DNA of 64,000 nucleotides from JACQFZ01 sp036381895 (GTDB taxonomy: Bacteria; Pseudomonadota; Gammaproteobacteria; Acidiferrobacterales; Sulfurifustaceae). Below, piece after piece: positions 7,082-14,413 of the stretch (position 1 is the stretch's first letter; the number at the start of each line of letters is the position of its first letter). The translations under genes and the position numbers were made by a program. Location: positions 4,425 to 68,424 of the forward strand of contig DASVBY010000045.1 of assembly GCA_036381895.1 (NCBI GenBank), written 5' to 3'. The notes under the pieces are model-generated. The model was not told the origin of the DNA and searched no databases. It worked only from the letters and a program-made list of their open reading frames with translations.

Positions 7082-8284
7082 ATGCTCAGGCGGTTGTTGT
7101 TCGCTGCAGTCTCGTGGATGCTTGCGACAGGGATGGTGAAGGCGGAACTTTCCGACGGCGTTATCAAGATCGGCGTGCTCTCGGATTTTTCGGGCCCGTA
7201 CGCGGAGATCGGGGGCACCGGTTCGGCGCTCGCCGCGCGGATGGCGGTCGAGGACTTCGGCGCCGCGCAGAAGGGCATGCGCGTCGAGATCGTGTCGGCC
7301 GATCACAAGAACAAGCCGGAGATCGGAGCCGAGATCGCGCGGCGCTGGTACGACGCCGAGGGCGTCGACGTGATCGTGGACGTGCCCACCTCCTCGGTGG
7401 CGCTCGCGGTTCACGAGATCACGCGCGCCAAAGGGAAAGCCTTCCTCGCGTCCGGACCCGGCAGTTCCGATCTCACGGGCAAGGCGTGCTCGCCCAATAC
7501 CGTCCACTGGACCTACGACACCTGGGCGCTCGCGAACGGTACCGGATCGGTGATCGTGCTGACGGGCGGAAAGAAGTGGACGTTTCTCACCGCCGACTAT
7601 GCCTTCGGCCACGCGCTGCAGCGCGACACGGAGGCCGCCGTGGTGAGCGCCGGCGGGCAGCGCGTGGACAACATCGTGCATCCGTTTCCGAACGCGGATC
7701 TCACGCCGTTCCTGCGCAAGGCGCTCGCGACCGATGCCGACATCATCGGGCTCGCGAACGCAGGCAGCGACACCACCAACGCGCTCAAGCAAGGCGCGGC
7801 GATGGGCATTGCGCGGCGCGGCAAGCAGTTCGCGGGCCTGCTCGTGTTCATCAGCGATGTGCATACGGTCGGCCTCGAGACCGCGCAGGGTCTGCTGCTC
7901 ACCTCGGCGTTCTACTGGGACCTCAACGACAAAACGCGCGAGTGGGCGCAGCGCTTCTTCCGGGAGCAGCAGCGCATGCCGACGATGGTCCACGCCGGCG
8001 TGTACAGCTCCGTGCTGCACTATCTGCGCGCGGTCGAGGCCCTCGGCGCGGACGATGGAACGCGCGTGGTCGCGAAGATGAAGCGGCTACTCGCGAACGA
8101 CCCGCTGTTCGGCGTCGGCCGCATCCGTCGCGACGGGCGCAAGATCCATCGGCTCTACCTGTTCGAGGTGAAGAAGCCGTCGCAGTCCAAAGGGCCGTGG
8201 GATTATTACCGCCTGCGCGGCATCATCCCGGCGGATACCGCGTTTCGCTCGGAACGGGAGGGCGGCTGCCGCCTCGGGCGGTGA
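7082..8284 (+). CDS. Orphan periplasmic substrate-binding protein (branched-chain amino acid ABC type)
   Basis: Periplasmic ligand-binding protein of the type I receptor-like (Peripla_BP_6) family, 400 residues. An N-terminal signal peptide is visible (MLRRLLFAAVSWMLATG... ending near VKA-E), followed by the typical opening IKIGVLSDFSGPYAEIGG. The ATG at 7082 is chosen because AGGAGA lies at 7071-7076. No permease or ATPase genes adjoin it, so it must share a transporter encoded elsewhere or act as a sensor. The ligand cannot be told from sequence; relatives bind amino acids, amides or aromatic acids. Two full transporters of this class lie 38-49 kb downstream, each with its own binding protein. 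Confidence 0.88.
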   Translation: MLRRLLFAAVSWMLATGMVKAELSDGVIKIGVLSDFSGPYAEIGGTGSALAARMAVEDFGAAQKGMRVEIVSADHKNKPEIGAEIARRWYDAEGVDVIVDVPTSSVALAVHEITRAKGKAFLASGPGSSDLTGKACSPNTVHWTYDTWALANGTGSVIVLTGGKKWTFLTADYAFGHALQRDTEAAVVSAGGQRVDNIVHPFPNADLTPFLRKALATDADIIGLANAGSDTTNALKQGAAMGIARRGKQFAGLLVFISDVHTVGLETAQGLLLTSAFYWDLNDKTREWAQRFFREQQRMPTMVHAGVYSSVLHYLRAVEALGADDGTRVVAKMKRLLANDPLFGVGRIRRDGRKIHRLYLFEVKKPSQSKGPWDYYRLRGIIPADTAFRSEREGGCRLGR

Positions 8285-8286
8285 CG

Positions 8287-10179
8287 CTACTGTCTCCCGC
8301 GCTCGGCGCCGCGCGGCATACGCTTCGGCGGCGTGTCGGCGAGGAGCTTCCGGCAGTTCTCATCCTGGGCGACGCCCGGCTCGACGAGCGGCACCAGCGC
8401 CGCGAGCGGGCCGAGCAGGGTGCCGAGCGCGAGCGCGGCGGCGCCGCGGCCGGCGCTGGTGCTCGCGTCGACGGACGGGCTGGCGAACGAGCCGCTGATG
8501 CCGATCGGCCCGCGCGCGGACAGTATGCTCGCGTCCTTCGGGAACGTGCGGATCGTGAGATCCAGCGTCTCGGCGGACAGATTGATCATTCCGTCGAGCG
8601 TGATCGCGCTGTCGCGCGTGTCGAGCACGACCGGCTGCGGCCGCAGCACGCCGTCCTTCGCGTCGAACGCCATGAAGGCGCAGCGGATCGGCGTCTGCTC
8701 TTCGGCCTGGCCGGCGACGAGGAGCAGCTCGCCGAGATCGACGCCGATCGCCTCGATCAGGTCTGCGCGAATCGAGCCCTCGCGCATCACGACCAGCACC
8801 TGCCCGTCGAGATTGCCGAGCAGCTTCTCGATGTCGGCCCCGCTCGAGCGCAGATCGATGCGCCCGCTGATCTGCCCGGTCATCGCCGGCTGCCGCCCGG
8901 TGGCTGCGGATTCGACCTTGAGTCCGCCGAGCGTGAGCCGCACGATCGCGACCGGCACGGGCGGCCGGGCATCGAATTCGAGCGCCCCCTCGATCCGGCC
9001 GTGCGCCACCGCGAGCGAGAGCGGCCGCACCGTCAGGCGCCCCTTCTCGAGCGTGAGCACCAGCGCGAGATCGCGCACCGGCACCGGCGCGTTCACGACG
9101 GCACCGACCCGCAGGTCGACCCGGGCATCGAGCTGGCGCAGCGGCGCCAGCTCGATGGGCATGGACGGAATGAGCTCCTTGGGTCCGCGGGCCCGGCGTT
9201 CCGGCGCCCGGCGGCGGGATTGCGGCTGCCGCGGCAGCTCGAGGCGGTTGAGGCGCAGCGTGGCCTGCAGCCTCGGCGGTACGGCGTCGGCGTCGAGCCG
9301 CGCGTCGCCGGTGAGGCGCTGCGCGCCGAGCGCGGCGTCGATACCTTCCGCTAGCCAGTGACTGCGGTCGCGCGTCACGCGGGCGCTGAGCGCGAGATCG
9401 GCGCGGCGCAGCGCCGCGGGAACGGACACGAAGCCGAGCTTCACCGAGCCGGGCAGGTGCAGCGCCAGCTCGAGATCGGGCCGCGCGGTGGTGCCCGTGA
9501 TTCGCAGTGTACCGTCGGCGATTGCCACGGTGCCGTCGATGTCGAAGTTCAGGCGCTCATCGAGCGGACGCGCCTCGATATCGAGGCGCACCGGCTGCGA
9601 CTCGAGCCGGGCCGCGCCGGTGAGGCGGGCGGCGCCCTGCGCCGGCAGCGCGCCGACGATGCGCTCGAGCGGCAGGTCGATCGGTTCCCTGAGCGCGGCG
9701 TCGACGTAGGTGACGCGGCCGCCGCGCACCTCCAGATGCTCGATCACGGGGAGCGCGGGCGGCGGCTCCTCCTTTTCCGGCGCCTTCTCGAAGTCCCAGT
9801 TGACTTCGCCCGCCTCGTTGCGAATCAGATGCAGACGTGGATCGGTGATCAGCAGGCGCCGCAGCACGACGTCGCCGCGAAGGAGCGGGGCCACCGCCAG
9901 CTCGAGCTGCAGGTCGCGTAGCGCGAGCAGCGGCTGCGGCGAGGGCAGCGAGCCGGCGACCCGAAGGCCGCGGATGCGCACGCCGATCGTCTGCAGGCCC
10001 GCATCGATATCGAGCTCGCCTTCGATGCGGACGTCGGTTCCGACGGCATCGCCGACGCGGGCCGCGATTCCGTCCTTGACCGCGTTCCAGTCGAACCAGC
10101 GCAGCAGCGCCGCCGCGAGGAGCAGCAGGAACAGGAGTACGGCCAGCGTCGCGAGCGCAACCCGCGCGACCGTGTGCAT
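8287..10179 (-). CDS. AsmA family protein
   Basis: AsmA-like protein of 630 residues, a family of inner-membrane-anchored bridge-type proteins linked to outer-membrane lipid homeostasis. The ATG at 10179 gives a single N-terminal membrane anchor (ARVALATLAVLLFLLLLAAALL) followed by the RWFDWNAVKDGIAARV segment typical of AsmA. Long beta-rich repeats follow, then a C-terminal AsmA domain with the DSAITLDGMINLSAETLDL stretch. The frame stays open upstream to 10560 but those residues look non-coding. It is a single-gene unit, convergent with the orphan binding-protein gene (2 bases between stops). Exact substrate unknown. Confidence 0.88.
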   Translation of the reverse strand: MHTVARVALATLAVLLFLLLLAAALLRWFDWNAVKDGIAARVGDAVGTDVRIEGELDIDAGLQTIGVRIRGLRVAGSLPSPQPLLALRDLQLELAVAPLLRGDVVLRRLLITDPRLHLIRNEAGEVNWDFEKAPEKEEPPPALPVIEHLEVRGGRVTYVDAALREPIDLPLERIVGALPAQGAARLTGAARLESQPVRLDIEARPLDERLNFDIDGTVAIADGTLRITGTTARPDLELALHLPGSVKLGFVSVPAALRRADLALSARVTRDRSHWLAEGIDAALGAQRLTGDARLDADAVPPRLQATLRLNRLELPRQPQSRRRAPERRARGPKELIPSMPIELAPLRQLDARVDLRVGAVVNAPVPVRDLALVLTLEKGRLTVRPLSLAVAHGRIEGALEFDARPPVPVAIVRLTLGGLKVESAATGRQPAMTGQISGRIDLRSSGADIEKLLGNLDGQVLVVMREGSIRADLIEAIGVDLGELLLVAGQAEEQTPIRCAFMAFDAKDGVLRPQPVVLDTRDSAITLDGMINLSAETLDLTIRTFPKDASILSARGPIGISGSFASPSVDASTSAGRGAAALALGTLLGPLAALVPLVEPGVAQDENCRKLLADTPPKRMPRGAERGRQ

Positions 10180-10545
10180 GATGCGCGATTCCTCGAGCCC
10201 GGCGGCTCCGAGCATGCCGGCGGCCGGCGAAGCAGGCGGGTAACGTTGCGACTCCGGCGCGCGGGGAAAGTTTCGCCGGCAGCGACCGTCGAGACGGCGT
10301 TGCGATCTGGGGCGGGATAGGCTGCGAAGACCGCACTCGAAGGAGGGGAATCCGAGATTTCCTTGAAAATGCGGGTCCTTGGCTTGAGCCGGTTCGTCGG
10401 GTGCGGTAGTAATAGAATCGTGGCCGCGACTGCAACGGCGCGTTGCGCCTCGTGCAACTCGGTCGCATTCCAAGAACTGCCGGCTCCGTGTTGCCTCAAG
10501 GGGAAAGGGAGATGTGCGGCGCCCGCGCCGCGAGGGAACGTGCCC
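10180..10545. other. Intergenic region between asmA-like gene and response regulator
   Basis: 366 bases between divergent genes. Open frames on both strands run into it but look non-coding (Arg/Pro-rich, no family match). TAGAAT at 10413-10418 resembles a plus-strand -10 element but no good -35 is at the right distance. No repeats or strong hairpins seen. Confidence 0.5.
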
Positions 10546-10971
10546 ATGACGGCTGCACACGAACCGATTCGCGTACTGCTAGTTGATGACAATCGGGACG
10601 TCGCCGACAGTCTTGCCTGCGCGCTTGCGCTCGACGGCGTGGACGTCGAGGTCGCCTACGAAGCCGAATCCGCACTCGACAAGGCGCGCAAGTTCGTCCC
10701 GCAGGCGGTGATCCTGGACCTGATCCTTCCGGGTATCGATGGCTATGTGCTCGCGCAGTCGCTGCGCGGCGCCTGCAGCGGCGCTTTTCTCGTCGCGTAT
10801 ACGGGCGACGGCACCGAGGCCGCGCGGCTGCGTTGCGCGAACGCCGGCATCGACGCCTACGTGCTGAAGCCCGCAGATCCGCGCGAGCTTCTGGGCATGA
10901 TACTGCGTGCAACGGGCAGAACGTCTTCGGAGGCATGGGCCCGCGTCGCCGGCGCGAGCCCCGGCAGCTGA
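10546..10971 (+). CDS. Stand-alone response-regulator receiver protein
   Basis: Single receiver (REC) domain protein, 141 residues, without any output domain. The acidic pair lies in VLLVDDNRD near the N-terminus, the phospho-acceptor Asp in VILDLILPGID, the conserved Thr in VAYTGDG and the Lys in YVLKPADP. The ATG at 10546 is chosen because it starts just before the domain, although the frame is open to 10363. No histidine kinase gene is adjacent, so its phospho-donor and target are unknown. Such CheY-like proteins usually act by protein-protein contact or in phosphorelays. Confidence 0.88.
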   Translation: MTAAHEPIRVLLVDDNRDVADSLACALALDGVDVEVAYEAESALDKARKFVPQAVILDLILPGIDGYVLAQSLRGACSGAFLVAYTGDGTEAARLRCANAGIDAYVLKPADPRELLGMILRATGRTSSEAWARVAGASPGS

Positions 10972-11173
10972 AGCGCAGGACACTGTCCGTTCGCGGGTGA
11001 GCTGCCTGGACGCGCGCGTCACGTCTTGCTTCCTCGGCGTCCGCTTCGATATCACTAAAATAGCCGCGCGGGCCCGTCGCCCGCGAATGGCGTTCTCTTG
11101 AACGGCACTTTGGACAACACGGGCGCCCGTCGAGCGCTCCTCGGGCTGCCGCTTTATGCATTGGGGGCAAGCC

Positions 11174-11707
11174 ATGGATTGGCTCTTCGGGATCGATTGG
11201 GCAAAGACGTTTCGGCCGGAACTGCCGCTACTCGAGATCGTCCTGCGCGGCACCTGCATGTACCTCGGAATCTTCGTCATCATGCGGCTGCTGCTCCGCC
11301 GGGAAGCGGGCATGGTGGCGGTTCCCGACATCCTGTTGATCGTACTGCTCGCCGATGCGGCGCAGAACGGGCTCGCGAACGGTTACAGCTCCATCATCGA
11401 CGGACTGTTGCTGGTCGGTGTGTTGATCTCGTGGAACCTGGTGCTCGACCGGCTCGCTTACTACATCCCGGCCGTCGAGCGCTTCGTGCATCCTCCGCCG
11501 CTGCCGCTCGTGCGCAACGGCCGCCTGCTGCGCGCCAACCTCAAGCGCGAGTACATTTCGCATGAAGAGCTCTGGACGCAACTGCGGGCGCAGGGGATCG
11601 AGAGCCTGGCGGAAGTGCGGTCGGCGCAGATCGAGGCGGACGGCACGGTGACCGTGATCCGGCGCGACCATGCGGACACTGCGCCGACGCGCCGGCGCAT
11701 CCCGTGA
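11174..11707 (+). CDS. DUF421 (YetF/YcaP-type) membrane protein
   Basis: Predicted inner-membrane protein of 177 residues. The N-terminal part has about three hydrophobic segments (MYLGIFVIMRLLL, DILLIVLLADAAQN, SIIDGLLLVGVLISWNLV). A cytoplasmic C-terminal domain contains the family segment PLPLVRNGRLLRANLKREYIS and an EELWTQLRAQGI stretch. Function of the family is poorly known; some members are linked to spore or envelope functions. The ATG at 11174 is used; an in-frame ATG at 11156 would add six residues. It stands alone, convergent with the BON-domain gene. Confidence 0.85.
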   Translation: MDWLFGIDWAKTFRPELPLLEIVLRGTCMYLGIFVIMRLLLRREAGMVAVPDILLIVLLADAAQNGLANGYSSIIDGLLLVGVLISWNLVLDRLAYYIPAVERFVHPPPLPLVRNGRLLRANLKREYISHEELWTQLRAQGIESLAEVRSAQIEADGTVTVIRRDHADTAPTRRRIP

Positions 11708-11797
11708 CCCGGCCGGCCCGGCGCGAACCGACGCCTGGGGAGGTCGACTCGCCCCGTGCAAGGGTAAAGGGTAGTAGTGCCGGTCCCCGGCGCTGCG

Positions 11798-12670
11798 CTA
11801 CTCGAAACCAGGCGGCGCGGCCGGCATCGCTTCCTGCCCCGCGGGTCCCTGGTATACCTCGAGCGCGTTCACGACGTCGCACACGCCCTCGATGTACCAG
11901 ACGTCGCGCTCGGCCATGCGTTTTTCTTCCCTGGTGGCAACCATCCCGCGCAGCGTCACGCGCCCGTCGCGCACCTGCGCGTCGATCTGACCCGAATGCA
12001 CGATGGGATCCTTGTTCAGCACGAGCTCGACCGCATCGCGGATCTCGCCGTCGGTGTCGTGTTCGACCGGCCGGACCTGCAGCTCGTTGACAACGTTGCG
12101 GCAGCCGGGCGCCCGCCATGCGAGCACGGCGGCAAGGCGCTTGCGGGAACGGCTCCAGACTTCGCCCGAGAGCGTCACCACGCCGCCGGCGACCGCCACC
12201 TCGAGGCGCCCTTCGGGAGCGTCGGGCGCGCGTTCGACCGCGTCCGGGCTGCCGGCCACGCGACAGTGGATCACCATGCGCTGGAAAGATGGCTCCTCGA
12301 GAAGCTGCCGGCGGACGGCATCGCGTATCGTGCCATCGCCGAGGGCGGCCGTGGGGCGGACGCGCAGCCGATCGTCGACGCGCGCCACGCCCTCGACCTG
12401 CTTCGCGAGCTCGACGGCTGCGCGCTTCTCCTCGATGTCTTCGAGTTCACCGGCGAGCAGGGCGGCGCCAGCCTGCAGCTCGATGTCGATCGCAGAGCGC
12501 CGCGGATGAACGCGCGGATCGTGCTCCAGCGCCGCGCGCACGTCCTTCTCGATGTCGCTACCGGCACGCACGCGGTCTTCTCCGTGAACCGCGCCCACGA
12601 GCGCGAGCCAGAGTAACGGACAAAGCGCGCCGCCCGCCGTTCCTGTGCTCAGCGAAGTCGCCCGACGCAC
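11798..12670 (-). CDS. Exported protein with three BON domains
   Basis: Three successive BON repeats can be read: DIEKDVRAALEHDPRV..., GTIRDAVRRQLLEEPSF... and GEIRDAVELVLNKDPIV.... BON domains bind phospholipid or other envelope components, as in OsmY. A hydrophobic stretch (ALCPLLWLALVGAVHGED) near the start looks like a signal peptide, so the protein is probably periplasmic. The start is uncertain: a GTG at 12670 gives a compact signal peptide, while the frame is open to 12796 through a Pro/Arg-rich stretch that looks unlike an export signal. Likely role is osmotic or envelope stress tolerance (inference). Confidence 0.75.
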   Translation of the reverse strand: MRRATSLSTGTAGGALCPLLWLALVGAVHGEDRVRAGSDIEKDVRAALEHDPRVHPRRSAIDIELQAGAALLAGELEDIEEKRAAVELAKQVEGVARVDDRLRVRPTAALGDGTIRDAVRRQLLEEPSFQRMVIHCRVAGSPDAVERAPDAPEGRLEVAVAGGVVTLSGEVWSRSRKRLAAVLAWRAPGCRNVVNELQVRPVEHDTDGEIRDAVELVLNKDPIVHSGQIDAQVRDGRVTLRGMVATREEKRMAERDVWYIEGVCDVVNALEVYQGPAGQEAMPAAPPGFE

Positions 12671-13146
12671 TGGTGTTTCCCGGAGCGGCCCTGACCGCCC
12701 GGGCTCGCGAGGCGGGGGTGCGGCGCCGACTGCGTGCGGCGGCATGGCCATCCGGACCTGCATGTCCCGCGCGACTTCGGGCGCGATGCCCGTCATCGGG
12801 GCGGTGACCGCTTGCGCGGCGGCCGAGCTGCACGGGAATCGTCGGCCGCCGGCGCCTTGGGCGCAGAGGCGGCTGCAGTGCTACGGTCGACGGGACGCCA
12901 TGAGGCATCCTCATGCTTCCGACGAGGCGGGTAACGTTCGTGGTGCAGGCGGCGCGGCAGAGGAGCGAATATACCTGAGCGCGGTACAGGGAAAGTGCCA
13001 ATTGTGCAACGGATGGAGCTATGTGAGGCTCGCGAGCAACAACGAGACCAAATCGACCGAACAGGCTTCCGCGGCGCCGCACGCGCCATGGGCAACTGCT
13101 TGTCGTCCGCTGGAAGGACGCTTTGGGAAGAACAAAGGAGAGCGCG
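12671..13146. other. Intergenic region before the outer-membrane protein gene
   Basis: About 476 bases (350 if the BON gene starts at 12796). It holds a short perfect inverted repeat ATGAGG-CAT-CCTCAT at 12900-12914 of operator-like size. An AAGGAGAG ribosome-binding site lies just before 13147. Open frames across the region on both strands have no recognisable content. No convincing promoter pair was found. Confidence 0.45.
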
Positions 13147-13662
13147 ATGAAATTTCCTCTGGTCGTAGCATTGGTAACCGCGTTGGCCGCTGGCCCGGTA
13201 TGTGCACAAGGCGGCCGGCCGGCGAATCCGATCTACTTCGGCGTCAAGGGTGGACTGATCGACCATGACTTTTCGGGTTTCGACGAGGCGACGAACCTGG
13301 GGGTCTTCGTCGGCTACACGCTGTACGAAGACCCGAACGGCTCGTTCTTCGCGGAGGGCGAGTACACGCGGACGCTGAGCGACGGCGACTACCCCGGCGG
13401 CGAATGGGACCTCGAAACCCTCGCGGCGTACGGGGGCTATCGCACGGCCGGCACCTGGTTCGCGATGGCAAAGCTCGGGTTCGGCTGGTGGGACTTGAAC
13501 GCGGACGGTGCGGCGACCCCGGCTGAGCGCGACGATACCGACTTCACGTTCGGCGCCGGTGGCGGCTACCGCGTCGACCGGGACACGGGGCTGCAGGTCG
13601 AATATACCCGCATAGAGAGCGACATCGACGCCCTCTGGTTCAGCTTCTTCACGCGCTTCTAA
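13147..13662 (+). CDS. Small outer-membrane beta-barrel protein
   Basis: A 171-residue exported protein. A signal peptide (MKFPLVVALVTALAAGPVCAQ) is followed by alternating aromatic/polar strands typical of an 8-stranded barrel (YFGVKGGLID, VGYTLYEDP, FFAEGEYTR, LAAYGGYRT, FAMAKLGFGWWD, FTFGAGGGYRV, LQVEYTRIESD), ending in FTRF with the C-terminal Phe recognised by the BAM machinery. It resembles the OmpA/OmpW-like outer membrane protein beta-barrel families, with no periplasmic extension. A strong ribosome-binding site (AAGGAGAG) precedes the ATG. Specific function unknown. Confidence 0.85.
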   Translation: MKFPLVVALVTALAAGPVCAQGGRPANPIYFGVKGGLIDHDFSGFDEATNLGVFVGYTLYEDPNGSFFAEGEYTRTLSDGDYPGGEWDLETLAAYGGYRTAGTWFAMAKLGFGWWDLNADGAATPAERDDTDFTFGAGGGYRVDRDTGLQVEYTRIESDIDALWFSFFTRF

Positions 13663-13697
13663 GCGCGCCACGTCGCTGTTTTTCCGTCGGATTCGTC

Positions 13698-13740
13698 CCC
13701 GGGGCCGCTCGCGGCCCCGGGCCCGGACAGTCGTTCTGTC
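13698..13740 (+). terminator. Tandem hairpins after the outer-membrane protein gene
   Basis: CCCGGGGCCG (13698-13707) and CGGCCCCGGG (13712-13721) form a perfect 10-bp stem with a 4-base loop. A weaker GACAG/CTGTC hairpin (13726-13740) follows. There is no T run, so classical intrinsic termination is uncertain. The position 35 bases after a stop codon and before the cox operon suits an operon boundary. Confidence 0.45.
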
Positions 13741-13932
13741 TCGACGCGACCCGGATTCGCGCACGCCGGCCTGGGGTCGCCGTTCCGCCTTTCTGCCGGC
13801 CCCCTAGCGGACGCCCACCCGGGATTGGAGTACATTACCTCCGTCGACCGCGGGCGTACGGCGCGTTGCCTTCGTCCCGCCTTCATCGTCCCGCGACGCT
13901 CGATACCTACTCGACAAGGAGGAGCCACCGCG

Positions 13933-14412
13933 ATGACTACCAGTGTTTCCCTGACCGTCAACGGTAAACCGGTGAGCGCTGAAATCGATCCGCGCATGCT
14001 GCTGGTGCAGTTCATTCGCGAGCATCTGGGGCTCACCGGCACTCATGTCGGCTGCGATACCGGGCAATGCGGTGCCTGCACCGTGTTCGTCGACGGCTAC
14101 GCGATCAAGTCGTGCATGGTGCTCACCGCGCAGGTGCAGGGTGCAGAAGTGACCACGATCGAAGGTATCGGCGGCCCGAACGGGGAGATGCACCCGATGC
14201 AGGCCGCGTTCAAGGAATGCCACGGTCTGCAATGCGGTTTCTGCACGCCGGGAATGGTCATGAGCGCGATCGACCTCGTGAAGCGCAACGGCAAGGCGCT
14301 CACCGAAGAAACGATCCGGGCGGGGCTCGACGGCAATCTGTGCCGCTGCACCGGGTACCACAACATCGTGAAGGCGGTGCAGCTCGGCGCCGCGAAGATG
14401 CAGGGGGTGTGA
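13933..14412 (+). CDS. coxS: Molybdenum hydroxylase iron-sulfur subunit (CoxS-like)
   Basis: Small subunit of a CO-dehydrogenase/xanthine-oxidase-family enzyme, 159 residues. It holds two [2Fe-2S] clusters: an N-terminal plant-ferredoxin-type set (C41, C46, C49, C61) and a C-terminal helical set in CHGLQCGFCTPG and NLCRCTGY. It passes electrons from the molybdenum site of CoxL to the FAD of CoxM. The AAGGAGGAG at 13916-13924 fixes the ATG at 13933. One base separates it from coxL. The order S-L-M is that described for form II enzymes, whereas classical carboxydotrophs have M-S-L. Confidence 0.94.
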   Translation: MTTSVSLTVNGKPVSAEIDPRMLLVQFIREHLGLTGTHVGCDTGQCGACTVFVDGYAIKSCMVLTAQVQGAEVTTIEGIGGPNGEMHPMQAAFKECHGLQCGFCTPGMVMSAIDLVKRNGKALTEETIRAGLDGNLCRCTGYHNIVKAVQLGAAKMQGV

Positions 14413-14413
14413 C

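Noticed and set aside
10363..10545. N-terminal extension of the response regulator
   Set aside because: The extra residues are Arg/Cys/Ala-rich with no domain; the receiver domain begins directly after the ATG at 10546.
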